A stretch of DNA of 64,000 bases from Bacillus zhangzhouensis (GCA_025809375.1 CP099514.1:1240001-1304000); one strand, 5' to 3'. Counted from the stretch's first letter, positions 46,077 through 57,321 are shown. Notes: generated by a model not told the origin, from the letters alone. Translations and numbers: made by a program.

Positions 46077-46556
46077 TTAAGCGGATTCACCTGTATTCTT
46101 TTGCATATGGGCAGGTTCCCAGATAAGTGGATTTTCACCTTTATCGCGTTCCATATCATATTTTACTGCTTCAAAGCCCATTTTATCCCAAAAACCGGCA
46201 GATTTAACGCGTGGATTGGTCCGGATTGGCAATCCGAAAGATTTGGCGAAATTAACAAGTGCCTCGCCGTATCCTTTACGCTGATACCCGGGAAGCACTT
46301 CCAGCTTCCACAGCTCTAAATAATCATGATTGTGGTCAAAATACGTTGTCGTCGAGCCGTCCACTTGATATAGGCTCATACGTGCGATTAGTTTATCTCC
46401 AAAATAAATCCCGTAAAATGGAGAGTTGCTGTCATTTTCAATCATATTACTTTCAAGGTCTTCAAGCATGGATAGCTCTTGTATGCCATATTCTTTAAAT
46501 TGTTTAAATTCCTCTAAAGTTTTGTAATTGATTAGAAGTCGTTTTACTTGTGTCAT
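46077..46556 (-). CDS. ylbP: GNAT-family N-acetyltransferase YlbP
   Basis: A 159-residue GNAT acetyltransferase. The acetyl-CoA loop is LEVLPGYQRKGYGEALVNFA (Q/RxxGxG/A type), and AGFWDKMGFEAVKYD is the C-terminal motif. Substrate unknown. ATG 46556 (start MTQVKRLLINYKTLEEF), with GGGGGAAGATC upstream; the frame start at 46577 is not used. Convergent with gerR. Confidence 0.92.
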   Translation of the reverse strand: MTQVKRLLINYKTLEEFKQFKEYGIQELSMLEDLESNMIENDSNSPFYGIYFGDKLIARMSLYQVDGSTTTYFDHNHDYLELWKLEVLPGYQRKGYGEALVNFAKSFGLPIRTNPRVKSAGFWDKMGFEAVKYDMERDKGENPLIWEPAHMQKNTGESA

Positions 46557-46695
46557 ATGATCTTCCCCCTTATACACATAATGTCGACAGTGATGTCAAT
46601 GAAGCGCTTTCATCCCATCCGCTTTTAAAATTTTTTACACTTAATATTATAGTTTTTAAATTAAAAAAATTCAATCGCGGCACGCCATCTGCTTT

Positions 46696-46723
46696 TTGCA
46701 TCGCGGCATGAAACTGTTAAAAT
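46696..46723 (+). promoter_or_regulatory. Probable promoter of panE
   Basis: TTGCAT (46696-46701), 16 bases, TAAAAT (46718-46723). Start near 46730, leader of about 36 bases. The nearby sequence ATCGCGGCA recurs as a short direct repeat (46674-46682 and 46700-46708). Confidence 0.5.
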
Positions 46724-46765
46724 GGTTGATAGGGTGAAGTAAACAGAAAAAGGGAAGTGCGGCAG

Positions 46766-47665
46766 TTGAACATTGGAATCATTGGCGGCGGTGCAATTGG
46801 TCTGCTTTGTGCCAGTTATTTATCACAGCATCATGACATCACTGTTTTGACTAGAAGAAAAGAACAAGCAGAGGAGATTCGAACATCAGGAATTAAGCGA
46901 ACGGTAAAAGGAGAGACATTCCGGTCGGCTGCTCACGCACACAAAGGGATTGCAGGAGTATTTGATCTGCTTATTGTGACGGTGAAATATCACCATTTGC
47001 AAGAGGTGCTTGATGAACTATCGACATTACCTCGTCAGCGAATCTTATTTTTACAGAATGGAATGGCCCACTTATTAGATCTAGAAAACTGGAAAACGGC
47101 GCATTCGATATATATAGGTGCCGTAGAGCACGGGGCCATGAAGGTATCAGATCATGCAGTGAACCATACAGGGATCGGTGTCATCAAGTGGGGGGCTTTT
47201 CATCCTGAGGATGCAGATGATGTGAGAAATGCTTTAAACGAAACGCCGGCCCATTTTCAGATGATTTATACGGCCGAATGGAAAAAAGTGATGGAAGAAA
47301 AATTGCTAGTCAATGCCTGTATTAACCCGCTCACGGCTTTATTGCATGTGAAAAATGGAGAATTGATCACAAATTCTTCATATGAATACATGATGAAATG
47401 TGCATTTGAAGAAGCATTGTCCATTCTAGGTCTGGCTGAAAAAGAGCGGCTCTGGTCACACGTCGTTTCAATTTGTAAGAAAACGGCCGCCAATCAATCG
47501 TCAATGCTTCAAGATATCGTCAAAGGCCGTGAAACCGAAAGAACAGCCATCGTTGGCTATCTTTTAAAAAAGGCTCAAGCTCAAGAGATTCTGGCGCCAC
47601 ATCTTACTTTCTTCAATCGAAGCTTGGAAGTATTGGAAAAAAAGCAAACAAAATCTTTTGAGTGA
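46766..47665 (+). CDS. panE: 2-dehydropantoate 2-reductase
   Basis: A 299-residue NADPH-dependent ketopantoate reductase of pantothenate synthesis (ylbQ). Rossmann motif IGIIGGGAIGLLCA at the N-terminus; the catalytic lysine region is EWKKVMEEKLLVNACINPLTA. TTG 46766 is preferred because GGGAAG then has normal spacing; the GTG at 46757 lies inside that site. Confidence 0.92.
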   Translation: MNIGIIGGGAIGLLCASYLSQHHDITVLTRRKEQAEEIRTSGIKRTVKGETFRSAAHAHKGIAGVFDLLIVTVKYHHLQEVLDELSTLPRQRILFLQNGMAHLLDLENWKTAHSIYIGAVEHGAMKVSDHAVNHTGIGVIKWGAFHPEDADDVRNALNETPAHFQMIYTAEWKKVMEEKLLVNACINPLTALLHVKNGELITNSSYEYMMKCAFEEALSILGLAEKERLWSHVVSICKKTAANQSSMLQDIVKGRETERTAIVGYLLKKAQAQEILAPHLTFFNRSLEVLEKKQTKSFE

Positions 47666-47685
47666 GTTCATTTACATGCTATACT
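47658..47685 (+). promoter_or_regulatory. Probable promoter of bshC
   Basis: TTGAGT (47658-47663), 16 bases, TATACT (47680-47685), overlapping the last panE codons. Start near 47692. Confidence 0.55.
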
Positions 47686-47730
47686 TTTTTCGGGAAACTA
47701 ACTATTTATTGAAGAAAGGAAGTTCTAAAC

Positions 47731-49350
47731 ATGCAATTGACTGAACTTTCCATCCGAAGCCAGAATTTATTCATACGTGATTATATAGAAGAAAAAAAAG
47801 AGATGACTGCTTTTTTTGATTATGATATACATTCTGAGCACACGTGGAAAAAGAGATACGACGATCTCATGGAAATGAGCTTCCCGCGCGGAGCTTTAGC
47901 GGATTATATGAGCGCATACCACGCAAAGTTTGAATCGGCAGCGATGCGTCAGAACATTGAAAAGATCCGTGATGAACGGAGTGTCATGGTGGTTGGAGGG
48001 CAGCAGGCCGGCCTTCTAACAGGACCGCTTTATACCATACATAAAATCATATCCATTATTCAGTTCGCAAAAGAAAAAGAATCAGCGCTTGGCGTTCCTG
48101 TGATTCCAGTCTTTTGGGTAGCAGGTGAGGATCATGACGTAGATGAAATTAATTTTGTCTATACATCTGGCGAAAAAGGTCCAGTCAAGCAAAAACTGCC
48201 ATTACATAACGTCAAAAAAACTGCTGCAAAAAGAACACCGCTGCATCAAGAAAAAACAGAGAAATGGCTGCGTGATGTGTTTTCAACGTATGAGGAATCT
48301 GCGTATACAAATGACTTGCTTGATCAGCTTCTTCGATGTTTACGCAAATCACAAACGTTTACTGATTTCTTTGAATGGATTGTATGCGACCTTTTTAAAG
48401 AAGATGGACTGCTTCTATTTAATTCAGGAGACTTAGGCGTCAAACCAATTGAGCGTACGTTATTCAAGCACATTGTCGAGACAAATGATGCGGTCACAGC
48501 TCGTTTGAATGAAACGCAGGCTGCCATGAAACGAGCGGGATATCAGCCGATCATTGAAGCTGGTGACAATCAGGCGAACCTGTTTTACGAATATAATGAG
48601 GAGCGTTTCCTTATTGAAAAAGAAAACGGCCAGTTTTCTATATCAGAAGTGGGGCTTACATGGACAAAAGAAGCGCTTTTGCAGGAAATTGAGGAGCACC
48701 CAGAACGGTTCAGCAACAATGTGGTGACGCGTCCCTTAATGCAGGAAACCCTTCTCCCAACACTTGCTTTTATGGCAGGACATGGTGAAGTCAACTATTG
48801 GGGAGAGCTGAAAGGAATCTTTGAGCACTTTGAATTAAAGATGGCACCTGTTCTTCCAAGACTGCACGTGACCATTCTTGAAAGGCACATCGCTAAGAAA
48901 TTGCCAGTCAGAGAACTTTCTGTAGAAGAAGTGCTTACAAGCGGAGTAAAAGAAAAGAAAGAGGCTCACTTTCAGAAAAGCCTTCCAGACAGTTTTGTTC
49001 AAGCCGTTGATCAGGCGAAACGTGAATTGGCGAAAGTTCATGGTGTGTTGAGGCAAGAAGCACTGGAGGTTGAACCCAACTTCGAGCAGATGCTAGATAA
49101 AAATGCCAAATTTATCGAAGACCAGCTTCAATTTGTTTATCAAAAGGTGGCGCAGCGTGTGGAAGAGAAGGAAGGATATATCCTTCGGGATTTTGAACGG
49201 ATTGAAAACAGCTTAAAACCACTAGATGCCCCGCAAGAAAGAATTTGGAATATCATGTACTTTTTAAACAAATATGGTCCAGAATTCTTCAAAACGTTCA
49301 AAAATCTGCCATTTTCATTTCAAAACAAGCAACAAATTGTCAAACTTTGA
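47731..49350 (+). CDS. bshC: Putative cysteine ligase BshC (bacillithiol synthesis)
   Basis: A 539-residue protein that adds cysteine to glucosaminyl-malate in the last step of bacillithiol synthesis. Conserved: VMVVGGQQAGLLTGPLYT near residue 88, PVFWVAGEDHDVDEIN near 128, and AFMAGHGEVNYWGELK near 350; the C-terminal third is a long coiled coil. ATG 47731 with AAAGGAAG upstream. It precedes mraZ as in B. subtilis (yllA). Confidence 0.95.
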   Translation: MQLTELSIRSQNLFIRDYIEEKKEMTAFFDYDIHSEHTWKKRYDDLMEMSFPRGALADYMSAYHAKFESAAMRQNIEKIRDERSVMVVGGQQAGLLTGPLYTIHKIISIIQFAKEKESALGVPVIPVFWVAGEDHDVDEINFVYTSGEKGPVKQKLPLHNVKKTAAKRTPLHQEKTEKWLRDVFSTYEESAYTNDLLDQLLRCLRKSQTFTDFFEWIVCDLFKEDGLLLFNSGDLGVKPIERTLFKHIVETNDAVTARLNETQAAMKRAGYQPIIEAGDNQANLFYEYNEERFLIEKENGQFSISEVGLTWTKEALLQEIEEHPERFSNNVVTRPLMQETLLPTLAFMAGHGEVNYWGELKGIFEHFELKMAPVLPRLHVTILERHIAKKLPVRELSVEEVLTSGVKEKKEAHFQKSLPDSFVQAVDQAKRELAKVHGVLRQEALEVEPNFEQMLDKNAKFIEDQLQFVYQKVAQRVEEKEGYILRDFERIENSLKPLDAPQERIWNIMYFLNKYGPEFFKTFKNLPFSFQNKQQIVKL

Positions 49351-49365
49351 AATAAAGTTTTAATG

Positions 49366-49393
49366 AACCCTGACTAGTTCAGGGTTTTTTTTT
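49366..49393 (+). terminator. Terminator of bshC
   Basis: AACCCTG, loop ACTAGTT, CAGGGTT, then nine T. Confidence 0.93.
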
Positions 49394-49419
49394 ATGTAGA
49401 AACAGTGTAAAATAAATTT

Positions 49420-49468
49420 TGTGGAGAGAAGTGGTGGATAGTGGAGAGTAAAGGGAAGAAAGTGGGGC
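49420..49468 (+). promoter_or_regulatory. GTGGA-rich repeats upstream of mraZ, possible MraZ boxes
   Basis: GTGGAGA, GTGGATA, GTGGAGAG and GTGGGG follow each other within 50 bases (49420-49468). MraZ proteins autoregulate through tandem TGG-type repeats just upstream of their own gene. Here the spacing between the first three is 11 and 7 bases, which is irregular, so the assignment is tentative. Confidence 0.35.
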
Positions 49469-49478
49469 TCTGATGATC

Positions 49479-49910
49479 ATGTTCATGGGTGAATACCAAC
49501 ATACGATTGATACAAAAGGGCGCATGATCATCCCTGCTAAATTTAGAGACGGTCTAGGAGAACAGTTTGTGCTGACGAGAGGGCTTGATCAATGTTTATT
49601 TGGCTACCCTATGAGTGAGTGGAAACTAATCGAAGAGAAACTCAAAGCACTTCCGCTAACGAAAAAAGATGCACGTGCGTTTACCCGTTTCTTCTTCTCC
49701 GGCGCAGTCGAATGCGATCTGGACAAGCAGGGGCGCATTAACATCGCATCAAACCTACTCCAATATGCAAAACTCGAAAAAGAATGTGTGGTCATCGGCG
49801 TTTCAAATCGAATTGAGTTGTGGAGTAAGTCGATCTGGGAACAATATACAGAAGAGCAAGAAGATTCTTTTGCTGAAATTGCTGAAAACATGATTGGGTT
49901 TGATATATAA
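49479..49910 (+). CDS. mraZ: Transcriptional regulator MraZ
   Basis: A 143-residue protein made of two AbrB/SpoVT-type swapped-hairpin domains, starting [23 protein letters not shown], with the second copy at [21 protein letters not shown] (each quoted in part). It regulates the division/cell-wall cluster in other bacteria. ATG 49479 gives the family start; an ATG at 49473 is an alternative. First gene of the mra/mur cluster. Confidence 0.95.
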   Translation: MFMGEYQHTIDTKGRMIIPAKFRDGLGEQFVLTRGLDQCLFGYPMSEWKLIEEKLKALPLTKKDARAFTRFFFSGAVECDLDKQGRINIASNLLQYAKLEKECVVIGVSNRIELWSKSIWEQYTEEQEDSFAEIAENMIGFDI

Positions 49911-49976
49911 TAATCCCTTGTGCAGCAAGCTTTCTACACATTCATTTCTATTTGAAAAAGGTGGGACCATAACATC

Positions 49977-50909
49977 ATGTTTCAACATGAGACAGTATTA
50001 TTAAAAGAAACAGTTGACGGTTTAAACGTCAAAGAAGACGGTACATATGTAGACTGCACGCTAGGCGGAGCAGGTCATAGCTCATATTTACTATCTCAAC
50101 TATCAGAAAAAGGTACACTGATTGGATTTGACCAAGACGATGCTGCACTGGATCATGCACAAGAGAAGCTCGCGGATTCTAAAGCGAACATTCTTTTTAT
50201 AAAAAGCAACTTCCGATATTTAAAAGAACGTCTGAATGAACAAGGCATTACAAGCGTAGACGGTGTGATTTTTGACCTTGGGGTTTCATCTCCTCAGCTC
50301 GACACACCAGAGAGAGGATTTAGTTACCACCATGATGCACCTCTTGACATGCGAATGGATCAAACAGCCGCATTGTCGGCAAAACAAGTGGTGAATGAAT
50401 GGCCATTTGAAGATCTAGTTCGGATTTTCTACAAATATGGGGAAGAAAAATTCAGCAAGCAAATCGCACGCAAAATTGAAGAAGCTAGAAAAAAAGCACC
50501 AATTGAAACAACAGGTGAGCTTGTCGACATTATCAAAGAAGGAATTCCCGCACCTGCAAGACGAACTGGCGGACATCCAGCAAAAAGAGTGTTTCAAGCG
50601 ATCCGAATTGCCGTCAATGATGAATTGAAAGTTTTTGAAGAAGCACTAGAACAAGCAATAGAGTTACTCAATCCGAAGGGGAGAATTTCTGTCATTACAT
50701 TCCATTCACTTGAAGACCGGATTTGTAAAAGTACATTTAAAGAAATGTCTTCTCTTCCAGAACTTCCGCACGGACTGCCAGTAATTCCAGAAGGACTTGA
50801 ACCAAAGCTAAAGCTGATCACGAGAAAACCAATCGTTGCATCAGAACAAGAGCTGGAACATAACAACCGTGCCCGTTCAGCGAAGCTCCGAATTGCAGAA
50901 AAAAAGTAA
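49977..50909 (+). CDS. rsmH: 16S rRNA (cytosine-1402-N4) methyltransferase RsmH
   Basis: A 310-residue methyltransferase (MraW). SAM-binding [14 protein letters not shown] near residue 25; [19 protein letters not shown] near 105; DMRMD; and the C-terminal [18 protein letters not shown] 49977 with AAAGGTGGGACC upstream. ftsL follows after 37 bases. Confidence 0.96.
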   Translation: MFQHETVLLKETVDGLNVKEDGTYVDCTLGGAGHSSYLLSQLSEKGTLIGFDQDDAALDHAQEKLADSKANILFIKSNFRYLKERLNEQGITSVDGVIFDLGVSSPQLDTPERGFSYHHDAPLDMRMDQTAALSAKQVVNEWPFEDLVRIFYKYGEEKFSKQIARKIEEARKKAPIETTGELVDIIKEGIPAPARRTGGHPAKRVFQAIRIAVNDELKVFEEALEQAIELLNPKGRISVITFHSLEDRICKSTFKEMSSLPELPHGLPVIPEGLEPKLKLITRKPIVASEQELEHNNRARSAKLRIAEKK

Positions 50910-50946
50910 AACGACACCATAGATGATGATAAAAAGGAGGTTTCTT

Positions 50947-51294
50947 ATGAGTAATTTGGCTTACCAAAGAGAAGTAAAACAATATCAAACAGAGCAGCAA
51001 GGCCAATCGGTTGTTATTAAAAGAAGAGGTTCTATCACATTTGGTGAGAAAATCTTACTTGTCATGTTTGTCATGGCCCTTATGTGCAGCTCCATTCTCA
51101 TCGTTTCTAAAGCCTTTGCTGTCTATCACGCTAATATCGAAGTACAGAAATTAGAACAGCAAGTATCTTTAGAATCGAAGAAGATCACTGAGCTTCAAAA
51201 AGAAAAAGACTTGCTGAGTGAACCGGAGAGAGTCATTGATACTGCGAAAAAAGCAGGCCTAAGCATTTCGAAAGATGTTAAGAAGGTCGATTAA
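50947..51294 (+). CDS. ftsL: Cell division protein FtsL
   Basis: A 115-residue bitopic membrane protein of the divisome: basic cytoplasmic tail (1-34), one membrane helix (about 37-59, [19 protein letters not shown]), then an extracellular coiled coil ([20 protein letters not shown]) that pairs with DivIC. ATG 50947 has AAAGGAGG upstream; the ATG at 50923 is not used. pbpB starts 1 base after its stop. Confidence 0.94.
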   Translation: MSNLAYQREVKQYQTEQQGQSVVIKRRGSITFGEKILLVMFVMALMCSSILIVSKAFAVYHANIEVQKLEQQVSLESKKITELQKEKDLLSEPERVIDTAKKAGLSISKDVKKVD

Positions 51295-51295
51295 G

Positions 51296-53452
51296 ATGGC
51301 GATGCCTAAAAAGAATAAAATGATGAACAGAGGCGCGGCAATTGCAAGTATTTGCTTCGCTCTGTTTTTCTTTATCATCCTTGCACGTTTTATCTATATT
51401 CAGATTACAGGAACGGTCGATGGTCAAGTGTTAGCTGCAAAGGCAAATGAACAATATCAATCGAAGAAAACACTTGAAGCCAAAAGAGGGTCTATTTTAG
51501 ACCGAAATGGGAATGTGATTGCAGAAGATACTTCCGTCTATAAGCTCATTGCAGTCTTGAGCAAGAAAATGACGGTCGATCCAAAGCACCCAATGCATGT
51601 CGTCGATAAAGAAAAGACAGCAAAAGAGCTGTCAAAAGTCATTGATATGAGCGAAAGCGAGATTTTAAAGCGTCTGAATACAAAAGATGCGTTCCAAGTG
51701 GAGTTTGGTAAAGCTGGGAAAGACATTAGTTTTTCAACAAAGGAAAAAATTGAAAAGCTAAAGCTTCCAGGGATCGCATTTGAAAAAGACACGAAGCGAT
51801 ATTATCCAAATGGCATGTTTGCGTCGAACTTGATCGGTTATGCAAGATTAGATGAGGCGACGAAGGAGATGTCAGGCGCGATGGGACTTGAGAAGTCGTT
51901 GAACAAATATTTAAAAGAAAAAGACGGCTATGTGACATATAACAGTGACAGAAGCGGATGGGCTCTTCCAAATAGTAAAGAAGACATTGTCGCTCCGAAG
52001 GATGGAAAAAATGTCACGCTGACCATCGATCAAAAAATCCAAGCGTTCCTTGAAGAAAGTATGACGCAGGTTGCCAAAAAATATAAACCGAAGAAAATCA
52101 TTGCCACAGTCGTTGATCCAAAAACGGGAAAGGTGCTCGCGATGGGACAGCGGCCAAGCTTTAATTTAAATGAATTAGACATTACGAATTATAACAATGA
52201 TGTCATTTCATATGCGTTTGAACCAGGTTCAACGATGAAAATCTTTACACTTGCTGCGGCAATCCAAGAAGGGGTCTACCAAGGCAATGATAAATATCAA
52301 TCTGGTACTTATAAAGTAGGAGGCGGCCTTGTAAGAGATCACAACAATGGAAATGGCTGGGGAAAAATTGACTTTCATGAAGGGGTTCTCCGTTCGTCGA
52401 ACGTAGCTTTTGCAAAGTTGGCAAAAGAAAAATTAGGCTTCACGCGCTACGAACAATATTTGCAGAAGTTCCATTTCTATGACAAAACAGGTATTGACTT
52501 ACCGAACGAAGCGTCTAGTAAAATCAATTACAGATACGAATATGACAAAGCATCGACGGCTTACGGTCAAGCGTCTGCCATTACACCGATTCAACAAATC
52601 GAAGCAGCGACAGCAATAGCAAACGGCGGAACGATGATGAAGCCATATGTCATTGATCATATTACAGACCCGAACACAAACAAAACAGTTTTACAGCACG
52701 AACCAACAGTAGCTGGAAAACCAATTTCCTCTGATACAGCCAAGCAAGTCCGTGACATTTTAGGTGAGGTTGTTTCTTCCAAGATTGGAACAGGTCAGCC
52801 TTACCAAATCAAAGGCTTTGACGTTGCTGGAAAAACAGGAACAGGGCAAATTGGCGGTGCCGGCGGTTACCTCAAAGGAAGAAATGATTACGTCTTTTCA
52901 TTTATGGGAATGGCGCCAAAAGATGATCCAAAGCTGCTCGTTTATGTGGCTGTACAGCAGCCGCAGCTGTCTGACACAGAAACTGGCTCTGCCCCAGTTG
53001 CACAAATCTTTAACCCAGTGATGAAAAATAGTCTGCTCTATTTAAATATTGCACCAACAAAAACAGACGATAAAAAATCAGGCGAACAAAAAGTGAAGCA
53101 AGAAACAATGCCTTCATTCCTAGATTTAGAAGTGAAGCAGGCGGAAACAGAAGCCAAAAATAAAAACTTAACACCTGTTGTCATCGGCGACGGCCTCTCC
53201 ATTAGACGACAGTGGCCAAGTGCAGGCTCTGAATTCTCTGAAAGCCAGAAAGTGTTCTTGAAAACAGCTGGAAAAACGATAAAAATGCCTGATATGACAG
53301 GCTGGTCAAGAAGGGAAGTTCTTCAATATGCATCCATTTCCGGTGTGCATATTGAAACAAAGGGACAAGGATATGCTGTCAAACAAAGTGTTAAAAGTGG
53401 AGCGGAGATACCAGATAAAGTTGTCACTGTGACATTTAAAAGCCCGAATTAA
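51296..53452 (+). CDS. pbpB: Penicillin-binding protein 2B (division transpeptidase)
   Basis: A 718-residue class B PBP cross-linking septal peptidoglycan with FtsW. Membrane helix about 14-34, dimerisation/pedestal domain ([15 protein letters not shown]), transpeptidase with the SxxK Ser in [11 protein letters not shown] near 313, SSN in RSSNVAF near 370, KTG in AGKTGTGQ near 520, and two C-terminal PASTA-type repeats ([34 protein letters not shown]). ATG 51296 is 1 base after ftsL. Confidence 0.97.
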   Translation: MAMPKKNKMMNRGAAIASICFALFFFIILARFIYIQITGTVDGQVLAAKANEQYQSKKTLEAKRGSILDRNGNVIAEDTSVYKLIAVLSKKMTVDPKHPMHVVDKEKTAKELSKVIDMSESEILKRLNTKDAFQVEFGKAGKDISFSTKEKIEKLKLPGIAFEKDTKRYYPNGMFASNLIGYARLDEATKEMSGAMGLEKSLNKYLKEKDGYVTYNSDRSGWALPNSKEDIVAPKDGKNVTLTIDQKIQAFLEESMTQVAKKYKPKKIIATVVDPKTGKVLAMGQRPSFNLNELDITNYNNDVISYAFEPGSTMKIFTLAAAIQEGVYQGNDKYQSGTYKVGGGLVRDHNNGNGWGKIDFHEGVLRSSNVAFAKLAKEKLGFTRYEQYLQKFHFYDKTGIDLPNEASSKINYRYEYDKASTAYGQASAITPIQQIEAATAIANGGTMMKPYVIDHITDPNTNKTVLQHEPTVAGKPISSDTAKQVRDILGEVVSSKIGTGQPYQIKGFDVAGKTGTGQIGGAGGYLKGRNDYVFSFMGMAPKDDPKLLVYVAVQQPQLSDTETGSAPVAQIFNPVMKNSLLYLNIAPTKTDDKKSGEQKVKQETMPSFLDLEVKQAETEAKNKNLTPVVIGDGLSIRRQWPSAGSEFSESQKVFLKTAGKTIKMPDMTGWSRREVLQYASISGVHIETKGQGYAVKQSVKSGAEIPDKVVTVTFKSPN

Positions 53453-53460
53453 CTGCGAAG

Positions 53461-53490
53461 CCTAGCAAATCATTTGCTAGGTTTTTTCTT
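53461..53490 (+). terminator. Terminator of pbpB
   Basis: CCTAGCAAAT, C, ATTTGCTAGG and TTTTTT: a nearly perfect palindrome. It separates the vegetative division genes from spoVD. Confidence 0.9.
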
Positions 53491-53513
53491 TTGCCGAACG
53501 GGATAGACGAGAC

Positions 53514-53543
53514 GTTCTACATAAGGACGGGCTTGCATATGAT
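53514..53543 (+). promoter_or_regulatory. Possible sigma-E promoter of spoVD
   Basis: CATATGAT (53536-53543) as -10 and TTCTACA 14 bases upstream as a weak -35. spoVD is transcribed by sigma-E in B. subtilis. Confidence 0.4.
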
Positions 53544-53579
53544 GAAACAAGCCATATGTATGTAAGGAGTGAACCGGGC

Positions 53580-55499
53580 GTGCGAGTATCAACTGTAACA
53601 GTGAGAAAACGATTGCTTTTCGTGCTGCTGTTTGGAGTGGTCATTTTTTTCATCATAGATACTAGATTAGGATATGTACAGTTTATTATGGGCGAGAAGC
53701 TGACTAGCTTAGCAAAAGACTCATGGAGCCGGAACCTTCCGTTCGAACCTGAAAGGGGAGATATTTTAGACCGGAACGGAGTAGAGCTTGCGACGAATAA
53801 AAGTGCCCCATCTATATTGGTCGTCCCGCGGCAAATTAAAGATCCCGCAGAAACAAGCAAGAAACTGGCGGCAGTACTGAATATGTCTGAGGAGAAGGCG
53901 TACAAGCACGTCACAAAAAAAACATCAATCGAACGAATTTCTCCAGAGGGGAGAAAAGTATCTCATGAAAAAGCAAAAGAAGTCAGAGAGCTTGATTTAG
54001 ATGGTGTTTATGTTGCCGAAGACAGCATCAGACACTATCCGTTCGGCAGTTTTCTTTCTCATGTGCTTGGCTTCGCTGGAATTGATAATCAAGGTTTACT
54101 TGGACTGGAAGCCTATTATGATGATGACCTAAAAGGTGAAAAAGGCTCTGTAAAGTTCTATTCCGATGCAAAAGGGCAAAAAATGCCAGATGAAGCTGAT
54201 GATTATACACCGCCTACAGATGGCCTTGATATGAAATTAACTGTTGATGCGAAAGTACAAACCATCATAGAACGGGAATTAGACAATGCGCAGGCCAAAT
54301 ATAACCCGGATGGCATGATTGCAATTGCGATGAATCCGAAGAACGGTGAAGTGCTTGGGATGTCGAGCAGACCGGATTTTGATCCAGCGGACTATCAATC
54401 AGTTGACCCGAAAGTGTTTAACCGAAATCTACCGGTGTGGAGCACATATGAGCCAGGGTCGACGTTTAAAATTATTACACTTGCAGCAGCGCTGGAAGAG
54501 AAGAAGGTCAATTTAAAACGCGATCATTTTTTTGACAGCGGATCTGTGACAGTAGATGGTGCAAGGCTTAGGTGCTGGAAAAAAGGCGGACACGGATCTC
54601 AGTCATTTTTAGAAGTGGTACAAAACTCCTGTAACCCCGGCTTTGTTGAGCTAGGCGACCGTCTAGGAAAAGATAAACTATTTTCCTATATTAAAAATTT
54701 CGGGTTTGGCCAAAAAACAGGAATTGATCTTCAAGGGGAAGGGCGGGGCATTTTGTTCCCGCTGGACCGCGTTGGCCCTGTAGAGCAGGCGACAACTGCC
54801 TTTGGTCAAGGTGTATCTGTTACGCCGATACAGCAAGTAGCTGCCGTAGCAGCTGCGGTAAATGGCGGGACACTTTACACGCCGTACATCGCAAAAGAAT
54901 GGATAGATCCCATCACAAAAGAGGTTGTGAAAAAGCAATCGCCGATTGCCAAAAAGAAAGTGATTTCAGCAGAAACATCAAAAGAAATCAGATTTGCGCT
55001 TGAAAGTGTAGTTGCTCAAGGGACTGGCCGAAATGCATTTGTTGAAGGGTATCGAGTTGGCGGAAAAACAGGGACAGCACAGAAGGTAAAAGACGGTAAG
55101 TACATGGAAAATAACCACATTGTGTCGTTTATCGGATTTGCGCCTGCTGATGATCCAAGTATCGTTGTATATGTGGCTGTAGATAACCCGAAAGGCACCA
55201 TTCAATTTGGCGGGACAGTTGCTGCACCAATTGTTGGTCATATTATGCGGGACAGCCTGCCTGAGATGGGTGTGAAAAAAAGAAAAGGACAAATTGAAAA
55301 GAAGTACCAGTGGCTGGACACAAAAACCATTGAAGTACCGAACCTTGTAGGGAGTTCTGTATCAGATCTTGAATCCCTCTTGATTAACCTTAAGATTGAT
55401 GCTTCTGGAACTGGCAGTAAAGTGGTGAAGCAATCACCTGCTGCCGGGACAAAGCTCAAAGAAGGCTCCACCATCAGATTATACTTAAACGATGAATAA
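53580..55499 (+). CDS. spoVD: Sporulation-specific penicillin-binding protein SpoVD
   Basis: A 639-residue class B PBP needed for spore cortex synthesis, partner of SpoVE. Membrane helix about 11-29, ERGDILDRNGVEL, transpeptidase with EPGSTFKIITL (SxxK), QNSCNPGFV (SxN-type SCN motif) and GGKTGTAQK (KTG), and one C-terminal PASTA domain (IEVPNLVGSSVSDLESLL). The start is GTG 53580 with AAGGAG; the frame start at 53556 lacks a signal. The extracytoplasmic Cys in NSCN is the residue that in B. subtilis is kept reduced by StoA. Confidence 0.97.
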   Translation: MRVSTVTVRKRLLFVLLFGVVIFFIIDTRLGYVQFIMGEKLTSLAKDSWSRNLPFEPERGDILDRNGVELATNKSAPSILVVPRQIKDPAETSKKLAAVLNMSEEKAYKHVTKKTSIERISPEGRKVSHEKAKEVRELDLDGVYVAEDSIRHYPFGSFLSHVLGFAGIDNQGLLGLEAYYDDDLKGEKGSVKFYSDAKGQKMPDEADDYTPPTDGLDMKLTVDAKVQTIIERELDNAQAKYNPDGMIAIAMNPKNGEVLGMSSRPDFDPADYQSVDPKVFNRNLPVWSTYEPGSTFKIITLAAALEEKKVNLKRDHFFDSGSVTVDGARLRCWKKGGHGSQSFLEVVQNSCNPGFVELGDRLGKDKLFSYIKNFGFGQKTGIDLQGEGRGILFPLDRVGPVEQATTAFGQGVSVTPIQQVAAVAAAVNGGTLYTPYIAKEWIDPITKEVVKKQSPIAKKKVISAETSKEIRFALESVVAQGTGRNAFVEGYRVGGKTGTAQKVKDGKYMENNHIVSFIGFAPADDPSIVVYVAVDNPKGTIQFGGTVAAPIVGHIMRDSLPEMGVKKRKGQIEKKYQWLDTKTIEVPNLVGSSVSDLESLLINLKIDASGTGSKVVKQSPAAGTKLKEGSTIRLYLNDE

Positions 55500-55511
55500 T
55501 AAAGAATGAAC

Positions 55512-55547
55512 AGAGGGTAGCCGCACTCATTCGGCTGCCTCTTTTTG
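55512..55547 (+). terminator. Terminator of spoVD
   Basis: AGAGGGTAGCCG and CGGCTGCCTCT pair with one bulge around ACTCATT-like bases, then TTTTTG. Confidence 0.82.
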
Positions 55548-55710
55548 TTGAAAGAGAAGGTCTGTTTGAAAAAAAGAGCGTAAAGTGTGTTATTTCCAAG
55601 AGAAACTTAAGGAATACGCTGGATGTATCCTTTTTTTTACGATAAAATATAGACTGTGTGTTTTTTTCACTAGACATGCACGTGAACGAATTTGAGAGGT
55701 TTGATATGAC

Positions 55711-57186
55711 ATGAAATTACAGCAACTCCTTACATACTTTAAAAGTGAAAACAACGAATTAATAAACGAAAATCCTGATATCACTTCCATTGAAATGGAT
55801 TCAAGAGAGGTGAAAAAAGGAAGCCTTTTTGTCTGTATAAAAGGTTATACAGTAGATGGACACGATTATGCTGAAAAAGCGGTAAAAAGCGGGGCGGCAG
55901 CGATTGTAGCAGAACACCCTCTGAACATAACAGATGTACCAGTCATTATTGTGAAACACTCTCAAAGAGCTCTTGCAAGAATAGCTGATGCGTTTTACGG
56001 GCAGCCAACTCATAAACTGAATCTCATCGGGATCACAGGAACAAACGGAAAGACTTCCACAACACACATGATTGAGCAAATGATGAGAAAAGCCGAAAAG
56101 AAAACAGGCTTAATCGGTACGATGTATATGAAGGTAAATGATGACATTCTTGATGTGAAAAACACCACACCTGAAAGTGTCACACTTCAGAAAACCTTTA
56201 AACAGATGCTTGATCAAGATGTAGACACAGCCATTATGGAAGTATCATCACATGCACTGCATCTTGGTAGGGTTCATGGATGTGATTATGATATTGCTGT
56301 TTTCACAAATCTTTCGCAGGACCATCTTGACTACCACAACACAATGGAAGAATATAAACATGCGAAAAGCTTGCTATTTTCACAGCTTGGCAGTGCCTTT
56401 CATCACAATAAGCCAAAGCATGCGATTTTAAATGCAGATGATGACGCTTCTAGTTATTATGAAAAAGTTACAGCTGCTGAAGTCATGACATATGGCTTAG
56501 AGCAAGAAGCAGATGTTATGGCAAAGAATATTCAAATCAAGCCGAAAGGAACTCAATTTGATTTGATCACTCCAATAGGCACAAAAAATGTGACAGTTGC
56601 CCTCATCGGTAAGTTTAATGTGTACAACATTCTAGCAGCTGTATCAGTAGGCATCGTATCTGGCTTAACATTTGAAACGATTGTGAGTGCTATAGAAGAG
56701 CTGAAGGGAATCAAAGGCCGATTTGAACTTGTCAACTGTGATCAAGATTTCCCTGTCATCGTCGATTATGCCCATACACCTGACAGCTTAGAAAATGTCC
56801 TTACAACGTGCAGAGAATTAACAGAGGGCAAAATTTTCTGTGTGATAGGCTGCGGCGGCGACCGTGATAAAACAAAGCGTCCTCAAATGGCCCAAATCGC
56901 TGTGAAGTATGCAGATGAGCCTGTATTTACATCAGACAACCCAAGAAGCGAAGATCCTTCAGCTATTTTGAAGGATATGGAAAATGGGGTGTCAGACGCA
57001 TATTATCATAGCTTTGTGAATCGCAAACAAGCCATCTTTTTTGCAATTGCCAATGCGAAAAAAGGCGATACAGTCTTAATAGCGGGTAAAGGTCATGAGA
57101 CATATCAAATCGTTGGCGATCAAGTTTACGATTTTGATGATGCAAAGGTTGCTATGGACGCTATTTTTGATCTAAACAAATCTTAA
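55711..57186 (+). CDS. murE: UDP-MurNAc-tripeptide synthetase (diaminopimelate-adding)
   Basis: A 491-residue Mur ligase adding meso-diaminopimelate. ATP loop [14 protein letters not shown] near residue 108, central [23 protein letters not shown] motif ([13 protein letters not shown]), and DNPRSEDP near 412, the DNPR signature that selects diaminopimelate rather than lysine. ATG 55711 with GAGAGGTTTGA upstream. The 164-base gap before it may hold a promoter (TAAAAT near 55642) but no clear -35. Confidence 0.96.
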   Translation: MKLQQLLTYFKSENNELINENPDITSIEMDSREVKKGSLFVCIKGYTVDGHDYAEKAVKSGAAAIVAEHPLNITDVPVIIVKHSQRALARIADAFYGQPTHKLNLIGITGTNGKTSTTHMIEQMMRKAEKKTGLIGTMYMKVNDDILDVKNTTPESVTLQKTFKQMLDQDVDTAIMEVSSHALHLGRVHGCDYDIAVFTNLSQDHLDYHNTMEEYKHAKSLLFSQLGSAFHHNKPKHAILNADDDASSYYEKVTAAEVMTYGLEQEADVMAKNIQIKPKGTQFDLITPIGTKNVTVALIGKFNVYNILAAVSVGIVSGLTFETIVSAIEELKGIKGRFELVNCDQDFPVIVDYAHTPDSLENVLTTCRELTEGKIFCVIGCGGDRDKTKRPQMAQIAVKYADEPVFTSDNPRSEDPSAILKDMENGVSDAYYHSFVNRKQAIFFAIANAKKGDTVLIAGKGHETYQIVGDQVYDFDDAKVAMDAIFDLNKS

Positions 57187-57321
57187 AATGATGAAAAGAG
57201 TGTAATGAAATGAAGCATTTTGTACAAAAACAACATACGAAGAACGCGAATGAATACTTTAATAATGAATGTAATTTTCTGATGGAAAACGGCTTTGGAA
57301 ATTCGGAAGGAGTAAAGAACG